A stretch of DNA of 64,000 nt from Flavobacteriaceae bacterium (GTDB lineage: Bacteria; Bacteroidota; Bacteroidia; Flavobacteriales; Flavobacteriaceae): assembly GCA_947453885.1 (NCBI GenBank), contig CANGIF010000001.1, forward strand, positions 1 through 64,000, given 5' to 3'. Under the pieces are notes generated by a model. That model was not told where the DNA came from. It worked only from the letters and a program-made list of their open reading frames with translations, and did not search any database. The first letter of the stretch is position 1. Each line of letters opens with the position of its first letter. Position numbers and translations under genes: made by a program. Below, in pieces: positions 28,617-38,396 of this stretch.

Positions 28617-29636
28617 TTACTTTACAATAAATTTTTGATTGAATTTAATTTCATTAGATATAATTTCAACAATATACATCCCAGAATTCTGTATTGGATT
28701 TATAGAAATCGTGTTTATGTCTTCTGATAATGAAGTAGCTCTAGTATCTATTTTTTTTCCATTTAAATCATATATAGTCAATATAACATTAGGACTGTTT
28801 ATATTAGAGTGTATAGATATAATTCCTGATTTCACTTCATTGGTTGTAATTACAAATGAATCTTTTTCAAATGCAACAGCAGGCAAACTTGGAAAAATTA
28901 ATCCAGTCCACGTTAAAGCTACACTAACTAAACCAGCTCTACCGGTTGGAATAGCAGTTGCATTTTGTCTAAAAACCAATCTGTCAACATTACCTGCTTG
29001 GTCAGTGCCAGAGTTTGTTGTAGCATCTGGTAATGCAGGTGCTCCATTAGCCATTACAGGATCAACATACAAATTCAATACATCATCAGCTACTCCTGTC
29101 GATTGCGTGTATTTTAAAATTAGCAAATGGTCTTGATTGAAACCAAATGTACTATTTGTATAAGCAACAACATTTCCGCTACCTCCTTTACTTATTCCAA
29201 TTGAAAAACTATTAGCACTTGTAGTTTTAATATAAACTCTAAAAGTAGTCATAAAAGCATTGTTGTTATTGACTCTAAAAAAGTCATTCGGACTTGTTGA
29301 TGCATTATTCAAGTTTATCATTAAACCAACATACATATCTCCTGTTGTCACAGGAGTAAACAACGTTCCACAACCATCAGTATCGGCTTGTAATTGCAAA
29401 GAATTATTTGAAGTACCATAGTTTAAATAATTAAAACCAGTCGATAGCACTTTTGAATTTAAGCATAAAGCTCCAGTACAAGCACCAGCACCTCCAATAG
29501 AAGAATTATTTGTCCATGAACCTTGCCCACTTAACTGTGAACCAACAGTATAAGCGTTTAAATTGTCATGAAATACGTTTTGAGAATAAGCTATTCCAAT
29601 TGTTAGTAATGTAAAATAAAATAAAAATTTTTTCAT
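28617..29636 (-). CDS. T9SS-sorted secreted protein of unknown function
   Basis: ATG at 29636 is chosen over an in-frame TTG at 29642 because the signal peptide (MKKFLFYFTLLTIG, cleavage near AYSQ) starts there. The 339-residue protein has a middle region (about 25-245) that looks like a lectin-like beta-sandwich: Gly/Asn/Thr-rich with DNLNAYTVG near the start and a calcium-free pattern that I cannot assign. The C-terminal 75 residues form a type A sorting tail with ILTIYDLNGKKI, IQNSGMYIVEI and a final FNQKFIVK. It should be exported by Sec and moved across the outer membrane by T9SS. Function unknown; adhesion or polymer binding is only a guess. Confidence 0.82.
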   Translation of the reverse strand: MKKFLFYFTLLTIGIAYSQNVFHDNLNAYTVGSQLSGQGSWTNNSSIGGAGACTGALCLNSKVLSTGFNYLNYGTSNNSLQLQADTDGCGTLFTPVTTGDMYVGLMINLNNASTSPNDFFRVNNNNAFMTTFRVYIKTTSANSFSIGISKGGSGNVVAYTNSTFGFNQDHLLILKYTQSTGVADDVLNLYVDPVMANGAPALPDATTNSGTDQAGNVDRLVFRQNATAIPTGRAGLVSVALTWTGLIFPSLPAVAFEKDSFVITTNEVKSGIISIHSNINSPNVILTIYDLNGKKIDTRATSLSEDINTISINPIQNSGMYIVEIISNEIKFNQKFIVK

Positions 29637-29657
29637 ATCCAATAAATTTAATTGTTA

Positions 29658-29665
29658 CAAATATA
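29658..29665 (-). promoter_or_regulatory. -7 element of the T9SS cargo gene
   Basis: On the minus strand TATATTTG (29665 to 29658) matches TAnnTTTG and lies 21 bases before the ATG at 29636. No convincing -33 element. Confidence 0.45.
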
Positions 29666-29953
29666 TAAAATAGAATTTATAAATATTAAATGCCAAATTG
29701 AATTGTGTTCATTTTTAATAGTTCAATAAAGTGTCGAGATAATTCAGAGATTGGATTCGGTACTTTTATTTATCTATTAAGTAAAGATAACTTACTATTT
29801 TCAAGAACGATAAAATCGTAACATCTCTATAAATTAATTAATAGCGTTTTGATATAAAAGGATATAAACAACTTTTTCACTATACCCTTTTTCAAAAAAA
29901 GCATTTGTATTTAGAATTTACCAGAGTTTATTAAATAAGTAATCTTGTTTGTT
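29666..29953. other. AT-rich intergenic stretch between divergent genes
   Basis: The 329-base gap between the divergent genes at 28617 and 29966 holds the two promoter boxes listed on its edges. Between them I see no gene, no convincing terminator and no repeat. Confidence 0.6.
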
Positions 29954-29961
29954 TACTTTTG
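29954..29961 (+). promoter_or_regulatory. -7 element placed next to the start codon of the CoA-binding protein
   Basis: TACTTTTG (29954-29961) matches TAnnTTTG and ends only four bases before ATG 29966, which predicts a leaderless or near-leaderless mRNA and supports that start. Confidence 0.6.
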
Positions 29962-29965
29962 CAAC

Positions 29966-30331
29966 ATGAGAACAAAAAAAACAGTAGTGTTAGGGGCGAC
30001 TTCAAAGCCAGAAAAATATGCTTTTAAAGCAATTACGATGCTGGTTGATAAAGGACATTCGGTGGTTGCCATCGGTCAAAATGCAGGGGAAGTTGCCGGT
30101 ATTAAAATCCAAACCAAAGCCATTCCACTAAAAAATATAGAAACAGTTACTTTGTACTTAAACCCATTGCGTCAAAAAGACTATTACAATTACATCGTAG
30201 AAGCGCAACCCAAACGTGTTATCTTTAATCCTGGAACCGAAAATCCTGAGTTTTATCAATTGTTGCAATTAAATAATATTAAAGTTGAAGTCGCCTGTAC
30301 TTTGGTGCTATTGACTACCAATCAGTTTTAG
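29966..30331 (+). CDS. CoA-binding domain protein (YccU-like)
   Basis: ATG 29966 is preferred over the in-frame upstream start at 29945 because the promoter box lies between them and the family begins here. The 121-residue protein is a single Rossmann-like CoA_binding_2 domain: TVVLGATSKPEKYAFKA at the N-terminus (nucleotide-binding loop), GHSVVAIG, and IFNPGTENPE near the C-terminal third. Such proteins bind CoA, but their cellular role is not established. It is transcribed alone. Confidence 0.85.
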   Translation: MRTKKTVVLGATSKPEKYAFKAITMLVDKGHSVVAIGQNAGEVAGIKIQTKAIPLKNIETVTLYLNPLRQKDYYNYIVEAQPKRVIFNPGTENPEFYQLLQLNNIKVEVACTLVLLTTNQF

Positions 30332-30340
30332 TTTTTTCAG

Positions 30341-30420
30341 GAGCTATTCCAGCTTTTGTTCCAATCTTTTGAGTCGAACACCGACTCAAAAGGATTTCCT
30401 TGTCAATCTGGGCTAGGGAA
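30341..30420 (+). repeat. candidate interspersed palindromic element
   Basis: This stretch between convergent genes is clearly richer in G and C than its surroundings. It holds the hairpin CTTTTGAGTCG / CGACTCAAAAG (30366-30376 and 30382-30392) that extends through AATC / GGATT with one bulge, framed by GAGCTATTCC on the left and GGGCTAGGGAAT on the right. I recall similar frames (GAGCTATT..., GGATTTCC..., GGGCTAGG) recurring in intergenic regions of Flavobacterium genomes, which would make it a dispersed repeat. That part is memory, not a search. It may also end transcription from both sides, though there is no T run. Confidence 0.45.
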
Positions 30421-30442
30421 TCGTTATCAATTAACTTTTATT

Positions 30443-31951
30443 CTAAAAACGAGTTTCCTCAACCGCTGGTTTGCTTATTAGAAGCAATCCGATAAAAGTG
30501 ATACAACCATTTACTACAATTAATTCGTTGTCAAAAACATAACCGCCAAAAAGGGCTTTAGAATTTTCGCTTATTACAAAAGTTAATGCAGGCGATAGCA
30601 AACAAATGATAGGAACCAACTTGTCATGAACCGTTTTCGATTTCATAAACAATCCAAAACAGTATAATCCCAAAAGGGGTCCATAAGTATAAGATGCTAC
30701 TCTAAAAATCATTCCCACTACCGAACTATCGTTGATGGTATTGAAGATGACAATGACCAAGAACATCAAAAATGAAAATCCAAGATGTACGGAATGTCGG
30801 GTACGAATTACATTGGGTTTGTTTACGTTTTCAGATTTATCCATTCCTAAAAAGTCAACACAAAACGAAGTGGTTAAAGCCGTTAAAGCCGAATCGGTGG
30901 TAGCAAAAGTAGCAGCTGTTAATCCCAATAAAAAAACGACAGAAGGAATTAAACTCAAATGATGAAAGGCAATTTCAGGAAAAAGTAAATCGGTTCGTGG
31001 TTTTCCTGTAACCAAATCGGTTGGTACTGCTATGCCATATTTGTTTGCATAAATATACAATAATGCGCCAACGCTCAAGAAGAAAATGTTGATAACAACA
31101 AATATTCCTGTAAAAGTAAACATGTTTTTTTGGGCTTCGCCAATTGTAGCGCAACTCAAATTCTTTTGCATTAAATCTTGATCCAAGCCCACCATAGCAA
31201 TGGTTACAAACATTCCACCAAGGATTTGTTTTATAAAATGAAATTTACTAGAAACAAAATCATCAAAGAAAAAGACTTTAGAATAGTTGCTGTTTTTTAC
31301 TTCTTCAAAAGCTTCAAAGAGATTCAAATTCAAGCTTTTGCAAATAAAGAAAATGGTTAAGAAAACAGAAGTTACTAAGAAAAATGTTTGTAAAGTATCC
31401 GTAATTATTATTGTTTTCAATCCGCCACGATAGGTATAAGCAAAGATTAATCCCAATGAAATCAATACGGTAGAGGCAAATGGAATATTATAATAATCAA
31501 ACACAAAACGTTGTAAAACAATCACTACCAAATACAATCGAAAAGACGAACCAATGGTACGACTGATTAAAAAAATGATGGCAGCTGTCTTGTATGCATA
31601 AGTTCCTAATCGGCGTTCGATGTAACCATAAATCGAGGTTAAATTCATCCGATAATACAGGGGCAACAAAATTTTTGCAATGACGATGAAACCAATGGCA
31701 TTCCCTAAAACAAATTGAAAATACTTAAATTGTTCCCCACTTGGAGCGCCCACTTCTCCTGGAACCGATATAAAGGTTACGCCAGAAAGTGCGGTTCCAA
31801 TCATTCCAAAAGCAACCAAATACCATTTAGAGTTTTTATTTGCTTTAAAAAAAGTATCGTTTCCATGGTCTTTTTTACTCACATAATAAGAAATTACAAA
31901 TAGAATTCCGAAGTAAACAAAGATGAGTGTTAAAATTGTAAAAGGACTCAT
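30443..31951 (-). CDS. sodium:solute symporter (SSS family)
   Basis: The 502-residue protein has about 13 membrane segments. Landmarks of the SSS family include the N-terminal pattern GTALSGVTFISVPG, the RRLGTYAYK loop and the AYTYRGGLKTIIITDTLQ segment, plus a later LGLTAATFATTDSALTALTTSF stretch (sodium-site helix). It imports a solute with Na+ across the inner membrane; the solute cannot be told from sequence. It is flanked by the unrelated CoA-binding gene and recR. Base composition is slightly less AT-rich than in the capsule locus. Confidence 0.9.
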   Translation of the reverse strand: MSPFTILTLIFVYFGILFVISYYVSKKDHGNDTFFKANKNSKWYLVAFGMIGTALSGVTFISVPGEVGAPSGEQFKYFQFVLGNAIGFIVIAKILLPLYYRMNLTSIYGYIERRLGTYAYKTAAIIFLISRTIGSSFRLYLVVIVLQRFVFDYYNIPFASTVLISLGLIFAYTYRGGLKTIIITDTLQTFFLVTSVFLTIFFICKSLNLNLFEAFEEVKNSNYSKVFFFDDFVSSKFHFIKQILGGMFVTIAMVGLDQDLMQKNLSCATIGEAQKNMFTFTGIFVVINIFFLSVGALLYIYANKYGIAVPTDLVTGKPRTDLLFPEIAFHHLSLIPSVVFLLGLTAATFATTDSALTALTTSFCVDFLGMDKSENVNKPNVIRTRHSVHLGFSFLMFLVIVIFNTINDSSVVGMIFRVASYTYGPLLGLYCFGLFMKSKTVHDKLVPIICLLSPALTFVISENSKALFGGYVFDNELIVVNGCITFIGLLLISKPAVEETRF

Positions 31952-32113
31952 TATTTAATTGAATTAGGTTGCCAAAGTACATAATATTTCTTTAAAAAGA
32001 GAAAGGGTTTTTTAAAAACATTGTTATTTAATTAATAGGAGGTGGGTTAGTAGTCAGCCAAAAAACAGAAAATATTGTAAAGAGAAGTAGTTTAAAAATT
32101 AACAGAGAATGAC

Positions 32114-32121
32114 TATTTTTG
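32114..32121 (+). promoter_or_regulatory. -7 element placed next to the recR start codon
   Basis: TATTTTTG (32114-32121) ends four bases before the recR ATG at 32126; TTTA sits 19 bases upstream (32091-32094). A leaderless or near-leaderless mRNA is predicted. Confidence 0.6.
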
Positions 32122-32125
32122 CGAT

Positions 32126-32746
32126 ATGGAATTTTCTTCAAAACTTTTAGAAAAAGCAGTAAATGAAATGGCACAGTTGCCAGGTATTGGTAAACGAACT
32201 GCCTTGCGATTGGTATTGCATCTTTTAAAACAACCTAAAGAACAAACTGCTTTTTTAGCTGCTACTTTGACTAAAATGCGCGAATCCATTCAGTTTTGTG
32301 AAAGTTGTCATAATATTTCAGATGTTTCAGTGTGTGAAATTTGTTCAAATCCAAGTCGTAACCATGCTGTAATTTGTGTTGTTGAAGACATAAGAGATGT
32401 TATGGCAATAGAAAACACTGGACAATTTAGAGGAGTTTACCATGTTTTAGGAGGTAAAATTTCGCCAATTGACGGGGTAGGACCTAGTCAATTAAACATT
32501 AGTTCACTTCTTAAAAAAGTAAAAGATGGTATTGTGTCAGAATTGATATTTGCATTAAGTTCAACAATGGAAGGCGATACAACAAATTTTTATATCTACA
32601 AACAAATTAAAGATTACCAAATTATAACTACCACAATTGCGAGGGGAATTGCAGTTGGTGATGAATTGGAATATGCAGACGAAGTAACTTTAGGAAGGAG
32701 TATTTTGTACCGAGTGCCTTTTGAAAATGCTTTAAAAAATAATTAA
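32126..32746 (+). CDS. recR: recombination mediator protein RecR
   Basis: The 206-residue protein has the RecR layout: N-terminal helix-hairpin-helix with [17 protein letters not shown], a four-cysteine zinc finger (CESCHNIS and CEICSNP), a TOPRIM domain ([30 protein letters not shown]) and the C-terminal [18 protein letters not shown] segment. It loads RecA at gaps together with RecO. Length is typical. It is transcribed separately from the export gene that starts 71 bases later. Confidence 0.97.
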   Translation: MEFSSKLLEKAVNEMAQLPGIGKRTALRLVLHLLKQPKEQTAFLAATLTKMRESIQFCESCHNISDVSVCEICSNPSRNHAVICVVEDIRDVMAIENTGQFRGVYHVLGGKISPIDGVGPSQLNISSLLKKVKDGIVSELIFALSSTMEGDTTNFYIYKQIKDYQIITTTIARGIAVGDELEYADEVTLGRSILYRVPFENALKNN

Positions 32747-32790
32747 TCATTAAAAAGTACGATAGTTTTTTATAATGCTATTGAAAAGTA

Positions 32791-32798
32791 TATATTTG
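32791..32798 (+). promoter_or_regulatory. -7 element of the polysaccharide locus
   Basis: TATATTTG (32791-32798) matches TAnnTTTG, 19 bases before ATG 32818. It is the best candidate for the main promoter of the capsule locus. Confidence 0.6.
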
Positions 32799-32817
32799 TT
32801 ACATTAAAAATAAAAGC

Positions 32818-33609
32818 ATGCTCAAACACTACTTTTTTTTACTTTTATTGGTTGGACTTTTACTTTCGTCATGCGTACCAACACAAGATATGATTTACCT
32901 ACAAAGAAAGGATGAAAACGCAAATGAAACCCTTGTAAATACTGTAAACAGTAAGCCCTATAGAGTGCAGTCAAATGATATTTTGAGTATTTCAATAAAA
33001 ACAATAGATCCTAAATTAGCGCAAATTTTTAATCCAACAAGTAATGAAAATTCATTATTAAAATCAGATCAATTGCTTTATTTTGAAGGATATACGGTTA
33101 ATGATCATGGTGTTATTCGAGTGCCTGTTTTAGGGGAAGTTTTGGTTTTAGGCTTAACAACAGAGGAAATACGCAAAAAAATTGAAGAGCGATTGTTGTC
33201 GGAATATTTTTATAAAGAATCAAATCTATTTGTAAATGTTAGAATGGCTGGATTTCGATACACTATTAATGGTGAAGTGCAATTGCCCGGAACTAAAACC
33301 TTGTACCAAGAAAAAGTTACTATTTTAGAAGCAATTGCAAATTCAGGCGATATTACAATGACAGGAAATAGAAAAGAAGTTATGGTAATCCGTCAATTGC
33401 CTCAAGGAGTAGAAATGCATACAATTGATTTAACAGACAGTAAAGCTTTACAATCAAATTATTACAACTTGCAACCTAATGATTATATTTACGTAAAACC
33501 CTTAAGTCAAAAATCTTGGGGAACAGGTAAAACAGGTTTGGAATCGCTTTCGTTTGTTCTAACTGTTTTGTCATTACTTACCACAACATTTTTATTACTT
33601 CGAAAATAA
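32818..33609 (+). CDS. polysaccharide export lipoprotein (Wza-like)
   Basis: The 263-residue protein has a lipoprotein signal peptide ending in LLSSC, then the Poly_export domain (about residues 45-150, with YRVQSNDILSISI and the glycine-poor VNDHGVIRVPVLGEV) and a SLBB domain (about 150-230, with RYTINGEVQLPGT). A hydrophobic C-terminal helix (about 243-261) follows. It would form the outer membrane export pore for a Wzx/Wzy-type polysaccharide. It is the first gene of the locus, and the Wzc-like kinase follows after 13 bases. Confidence 0.93.
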   Translation: MLKHYFFLLLLVGLLLSSCVPTQDMIYLQRKDENANETLVNTVNSKPYRVQSNDILSISIKTIDPKLAQIFNPTSNENSLLKSDQLLYFEGYTVNDHGVIRVPVLGEVLVLGLTTEEIRKKIEERLLSEYFYKESNLFVNVRMAGFRYTINGEVQLPGTKTLYQEKVTILEAIANSGDITMTGNRKEVMVIRQLPQGVEMHTIDLTDSKALQSNYYNLQPNDYIYVKPLSQKSWGTGKTGLESLSFVLTVLSLLTTTFLLLRK

Positions 33610-33622
33610 CAAAGAGTTTATA

Positions 33623-36079
33623 ATGCTTAATTTAAAAGAGTTTTCCTTTATTGACCAACATTCAAACTTTGATTTTAAAGGATTTTTAATCAAGTTAGCA
33701 AGTTATTGGAAAGTATTTGCATTGTGTTTGATATTGGCATTTGTTATTGCCTATCAGGTAAATGTAAGAAAACAAAAAATATACGGCATTTCAACTTCTA
33801 TTGTTGTAAAAGAAGAAAACAATCCTTTTTTTACGTCCAATACCAGTTTAGTTTTTAATTGGGGAGGTACTTCGGATAAAGTTCAAACTATAGCAACTTC
33901 TTTAAAATCAAGAACACATAACGAAAAAGTTGTAGGAGATTTAGGTTATTTTATAGAGTATTTAAAGCAAGGAAGCTACTTTAAATACGATGCTTATGGA
34001 GACGTTCCTTTCTTTATAAGTATAGATAAAAGCAAAGGGCAACTTTTAGACACCCCCATTTCTATACAATTTATCTCAGCAACTACTTTTGTATTGTCTA
34101 TTGATTTTGAAGAAAATGACCTATCACTTTACAATTATACTAAAAACAAAACAGAGTCTGCACAGTTTAGTTCAGGACATTTTGAAAAGCAATTTAAAGT
34201 AGGGCAAAAAATTGTACTTCCTTTTTTAGCTTTTAAAGTCGAAATAAACGATCATCCAGGGTTGTATATCAAGAAAAACTATTTTATTAAGTTCGATGAT
34301 TTTGACGCAGTTGTCGCTAGATATCAAGGCATTAAAATTGATACGGATGATAAAAGTGGTTCTATCTTAACATTATCGCTAGAAGGCGCAAATAAAGCTA
34401 GAATGGTTGACTATTTAAATACTACCGTTTCTATGCTTATAAAAAGCGAGTTAGACAAGAAAAATTTATTTGCGACTAATACGATTAAATTTATTGACAG
34501 TACTTTAGTTGAAACTGAAAAGCAGTTAAAACAAACAAATGAAGATTTAAAATCGTTTCAAAAAGGGAAAAACATTGTTGATATTGAACTAGGAGGTAAA
34601 AATTTTTCAGAGCAATTGAGTAAGCTAGATGAAGCTAGAGATGTTGTTTCTCGTAAAATTTCCTATTGCAATTCACTCAAAAACTATTTGACTTCTAATG
34701 CGGATTTTTCAAAACTTCCAGCACCATCTGTTGCAGGAATTGAAGATCCAAACATTGTTTTTAATGTGGCTAAGTTGATTTCTCTTTCTGTTTCAAGATC
34801 TCAAATGTCCTATTCGGTCAAAAATCTTAAACTTTTTAATGATTTTGACAATGAAATGGAAGCTGTAAAAAAAGTTTTATTAGAAAATATAAGTTCACTT
34901 AGAAATGCTTTAAACTATGATTTAGCATTGCTTTCAAGTAAAGTTAGTCAAGCAGAGTCAGCTATAAAAAAACTACCAGAAGATAAACAGGAATTAACTA
35001 AAATTCAGCGTAAATATAATTTAGGGGATAATGTTTACAATAATTTTTTAGCTAAAAAAAGCGAAGCTGAAATTGTAAAAGCAGCTAATTTATCTGATAT
35101 CCATTTTATTGATTCTGCAAAAGACACAGGTGGTGGACTTTTAGGACCGCGTACAACAGTTAATTATGTTTTAGCTTTTTTTCTTGGTTTACTATTGCCT
35201 TTACTAGCTTTGTTTGTGTTTTTCTATTTGAACGATTCCATTCAAAATGTAGAGGATATTAGCAGATTCACTTCAATTCCTTTAATTGGTGTAATTGGGA
35301 AAAAATTGGTAGATTCAAATTTGGCTGTATTTGAAAAACCTAAATCGGCATTATCAGAATCTTTCAGAGCTATTCGATCTTCCTTACAGTTTATTTATAA
35401 AAAGCAACAACTTAATGGTTCAAAAACGGTATTAATTACTTCTTCAATTAGCGGCGAAGGGAAAACCTTTACTGCAATTAATTTGGCAACCGTTTTTGCA
35501 TTAAGCGAAAAGAAAACAATTGTAATTGGTTTAGATTTAAGAAAGCCTAAAATTTTTGAAGACTTTAAGCTTAATAATAATTTTGGAGTTGTAAATTATT
35601 TAATTGGAGAAACGACCTTAGAACAATCAATTCAGAAAACCCATATTCCTTATTTGGATATCGTTACTTCAGGACCAGTACCTCCCAATCCTTCGGAGTT
35701 AATTATGAGTGAAGCAATGAGTGCATTTATGAATGTACTTAAAGAAAAATATGATTATATAATACTTGATACACCACCAATAGGTTTAGTTACAGACGCT
35801 CAGGAATTAGTACAATTTTCTGATGTAATTTTATATGTCGTTAGACAGAATTATACTAAAAAAGAAATGATATCTTTATTGAATAATAAAGTTAAAAGAG
35901 GAGAACTTTCAAATATTAGTATTATTCTAAATGGTTTTGAAAATAAAGCAAAATATGGTTATGGTTATGGTCTGGATTATGGTTATGGAAGTTATGCCAA
36001 TGGATATCATGAAAATATCGAAAGAAATACTATCTTTGCCAAAATTTTAAGAAAAATAAATTCTAAAAAAAATAATTAA
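33623..36079 (+). CDS. polysaccharide co-polymerase tyrosine autokinase (Wzc-like)
   Basis: The 818-residue protein has an N-terminal chain-length (Wzz) domain between two membrane segments (about residues 30-47 and 510-535) with a long periplasmic coiled-coil region. The cytoplasmic BY-kinase domain follows, with Walker A SGEGKT (Lys near 614), Walker A' IGLDLRKP and Walker B ILDTPP. The C-terminus is a tyrosine cluster (YGYGYGLDYGYGSYANGY), the site of autophosphorylation in this family. It controls chain length and export together with the Wza-like pore. A cognate phosphatase is not encoded in the window. Confidence 0.95.
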   Translation: MLNLKEFSFIDQHSNFDFKGFLIKLASYWKVFALCLILAFVIAYQVNVRKQKIYGISTSIVVKEENNPFFTSNTSLVFNWGGTSDKVQTIATSLKSRTHNEKVVGDLGYFIEYLKQGSYFKYDAYGDVPFFISIDKSKGQLLDTPISIQFISATTFVLSIDFEENDLSLYNYTKNKTESAQFSSGHFEKQFKVGQKIVLPFLAFKVEINDHPGLYIKKNYFIKFDDFDAVVARYQGIKIDTDDKSGSILTLSLEGANKARMVDYLNTTVSMLIKSELDKKNLFATNTIKFIDSTLVETEKQLKQTNEDLKSFQKGKNIVDIELGGKNFSEQLSKLDEARDVVSRKISYCNSLKNYLTSNADFSKLPAPSVAGIEDPNIVFNVAKLISLSVSRSQMSYSVKNLKLFNDFDNEMEAVKKVLLENISSLRNALNYDLALLSSKVSQAESAIKKLPEDKQELTKIQRKYNLGDNVYNNFLAKKSEAEIVKAANLSDIHFIDSAKDTGGGLLGPRTTVNYVLAFFLGLLLPLLALFVFFYLNDSIQNVEDISRFTSIPLIGVIGKKLVDSNLAVFEKPKSALSESFRAIRSSLQFIYKKQQLNGSKTVLITSSISGEGKTFTAINLATVFALSEKKTIVIGLDLRKPKIFEDFKLNNNFGVVNYLIGETTLEQSIQKTHIPYLDIVTSGPVPPNPSELIMSEAMSAFMNVLKEKYDYIILDTPPIGLVTDAQELVQFSDVILYVVRQNYTKKEMISLLNNKVKRGELSNISIILNGFENKAKYGYGYGLDYGYGSYANGYHENIERNTIFAKILRKINSKKNN

Positions 36080-36081
36080 AA

Positions 36082-37062
36082 ATGGAATTTGGAGCTAAAA
36101 CAGTTTTGATTACAGGTGGAGCAGGATTTATTGGGTCTAATTTATGTGAACATTTCTTAAACAAAAATTATAAAGTTGTTTGTTTAGATAATTTTGCTAC
36201 TGGACACCGTCATAATTTGATTGAGTGTTTAAAAAATGTCAATTTTAAATTAATAGAAGGGGATATTCGAAATTTAGAAACGTGTAGATTAGCAGTTAAA
36301 GGTGTAGATTATGTCCTTCATGAAGCCGCTTTAGGATCTGTACCAAGATCAATTAATGATCCCATTACTTCAAATGATGTTAATGTTTCTGGGTTTTTGA
36401 ACATGCTTGTAGCTGCTAGAGATGAAAAGGTTCAACGTTTTGTTTTTGCAGCAAGTTCTTCAACCTATGGCGATTCTGAATCTTTACCTAAAGTTGAGCA
36501 TATAATTGGTAAACCTTTGTCTCCTTATGCAATTACAAAATACGTGAATGAATTATATGCAGATATTTTCAGTAAAACGTATGGTTTAGAAACAATTGGA
36601 CTGCGATATTTTAATGTATTTGGAAGAAAGCAAGATCCTAACGGTGCTTATGCGGCTGTAATTCCTAAATTTGTTATGCAACTAATGGCTGGAGAAAGTC
36701 CGGTAATAAATGGAGATGGTAACTATTCGAGAGATTTTACTTATATTGACAATGTAATTCAAATGAATGAATTGGCAATGACCACAACTAATCCTGAAGC
36801 AATAAATACAGTTTACAATACTGCCTACGGAGATCGAAATACTTTAAATAATTTAGTAAATTATCTAAAAGAATTTTTAGCTGAATTTGATTCGTCAATA
36901 AGTGCTATTCCTATTATTTATGGTCCAAATAGAGCAGGTGATATTCCGCATTCATTAGCAAGTATCGAAAAAGCAAAAAAAGCACTAAATTATACACCAA
37001 AGTATTCCTTTCAAGAAGGTTTAAAAGAGGCTGTAAGTTGGTATTGGAAAAATTTAAAATAA
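36082..37062 (+). CDS. UDP-N-acetylglucosamine 4-epimerase (WbpP-like SDR)
   Basis: The 326-residue extended SDR has the NAD-binding motif TGGAGFIGSNL, the catalytic Ser in ASSSTYGD and the YxxxK pair in SPYAITKY. The sequence is of the WbpP/Gne type rather than the GalE type, which favours UDP-GlcNAc to UDP-GalNAc. The dehydrogenase directly downstream could then make UDP-GalNAcA, the usual partner step. The start lies two bases after the wzc stop. Confidence 0.85.
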   Translation: MEFGAKTVLITGGAGFIGSNLCEHFLNKNYKVVCLDNFATGHRHNLIECLKNVNFKLIEGDIRNLETCRLAVKGVDYVLHEAALGSVPRSINDPITSNDVNVSGFLNMLVAARDEKVQRFVFAASSSTYGDSESLPKVEHIIGKPLSPYAITKYVNELYADIFSKTYGLETIGLRYFNVFGRKQDPNGAYAAVIPKFVMQLMAGESPVINGDGNYSRDFTYIDNVIQMNELAMTTTNPEAINTVYNTAYGDRNTLNNLVNYLKEFLAEFDSSISAIPIIYGPNRAGDIPHSLASIEKAKKALNYTPKYSFQEGLKEAVSWYWKNLK

Positions 37063-37089
37063 TAATAAACTTTAATTTATAAAATTAAG

Positions 37090-38364
37090 ATGAAAATAGC
37101 AGTAATAGGTTTAGGATATGTAGGTCTTCCATTAGCAAGATTATTTGCAACCAAATATCCTGTAATTGGATTTGATATTAATCAATCTAGAGTTGGTGAA
37201 TTAAACTCAGGAATTGACAATACTTTGGAAGTTTCTGAAACACTTTTAAAATCAGTTTTGTTATCAGAACCAAATTCAGGTAAAAATGGACTTTATTGTT
37301 CTACTAATCTTGATGATATAAAAGATTGTAATTATTTTGTTGTTACTGTTCCAACACCAGTTGATAAAAATAACAGACCTGATTTAACTCCTTTGTACAA
37401 ATCAAGTGAAACAGTTGCTAAAGTATTAAAAAAAGGAGATATAGTAATATATGAATCAACAGTTTATCCTGGAGTTACAGAAGACGAATGCGTTCCTGTA
37501 TTAGAAAAAATAAGCGGTTTAAAATTCAATGTTGACTTTTTTGCGGGCTATTCACCAGAACGAATTAATCCCGGTGATAAAGAACATACAGTAGAAAAAA
37601 TATTAAAAGTTACAGCTGGTTCTACTCCAGAAATTGGAGTTAAAGTTAATGAATTGTACCGTTCAGTAATTGTTGCAGGGACACATCTAGCTCCAACAAT
37701 AAAAGTAGCGGAAGCGGCAAAAGTTATTGAAAATTCTCAAAGAGATATTAACATTGCTTTTGTAAATGAATTATCAAAAATATTTAACTTACTCGGAATA
37801 GACACTCATGCAGTTTTAGAAGCTGCTGGTACAAAATGGAACTTTCTTCCGTTTAAACCAGGTTTAGTTGGAGGGCATTGTATTGGTGTTGATCCTTACT
37901 ATTTAGCCCAAAAAGCACAAGAAGTTGGCTATCATCCAGAAATAATTTTAGCCGGAAGAAGACTTAATGACAGCATGGGAGAATATGTTGCTTCACAAGT
38001 AGTAAAACTGATGATTAAAAAAGGTGTGGTTGTAAATGGTGCAGCACTTTTAATGCTAGGAATAACTTTTAAAGAAAATTGTCCTGATGTAAGAAATACA
38101 AAAATAATAGACGTTGTTGCAGCTTTAAAAGACTATGGAATTAATGTTACTATTTATGACCCATGGGCTAACCCATCAGAAGTGAAACATGAGTATAATT
38201 TAATAACTACAACTGATTTACCAAATACTACATTTGACACAGTAGTTTTAGGAGTAGCACATAATGAATTTGCTGCGTTAAATTATAATAATTTGATGAA
38301 TGAAAATTCTGTTTTATATGATGTAAAAGGAATCTTAGGTTCTAAAGCTGATGGTAAATTATAA
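37090..38364 (+). CDS. UDP-N-acetylhexosamine 6-dehydrogenase (WbpA/TviB type)
   Basis: The 424-residue nucleotide-sugar dehydrogenase has the N-terminal Rossmann motif GLGYVGLP, the ESTVYPG segment, and the catalytic cysteine in [11 protein letters not shown] (Cys264). The [11 protein letters not shown] form is typical of dehydrogenases acting on UDP-HexNAc rather than UDP-glucose. With the epimerase upstream it likely yields UDP-GalNAcA, as in the Vi antigen and WbpP/WbpA-type pathways; UDP-ManNAcA is less likely as no 2-epimerase is seen. It gives the polysaccharide a uronic acid carboxylate. Confidence 0.88.
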   Translation: MKIAVIGLGYVGLPLARLFATKYPVIGFDINQSRVGELNSGIDNTLEVSETLLKSVLLSEPNSGKNGLYCSTNLDDIKDCNYFVVTVPTPVDKNNRPDLTPLYKSSETVAKVLKKGDIVIYESTVYPGVTEDECVPVLEKISGLKFNVDFFAGYSPERINPGDKEHTVEKILKVTAGSTPEIGVKVNELYRSVIVAGTHLAPTIKVAEAAKVIENSQRDINIAFVNELSKIFNLLGIDTHAVLEAAGTKWNFLPFKPGLVGGHCIGVDPYYLAQKAQEVGYHPEIILAGRRLNDSMGEYVASQVVKLMIKKGVVVNGAALLMLGITFKENCPDVRNTKIIDVVAALKDYGINVTIYDPWANPSEVKHEYNLITTTDLPNTTFDTVVLGVAHNEFAALNYNNLMNENSVLYDVKGILGSKADGKL

Positions 38365-38396
38365 TTAAAATGAAACTTAAATTTTAATTATAAAAA

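Noticed and set aside
28639..29136. Plus-strand open frame of 165 codons opposite the T9SS cargo gene
   Set aside because: The minus strand gene has a signal peptide and a sorting tail, while this frame has neither a promoter nor a recognisable domain.
35953..36008. Short tandem repeat-like stretch coding GYGYG at the end of the Wzc-like gene
   Set aside because: This is the tyrosine-rich tail expected of the kinase, not a DNA repeat element.
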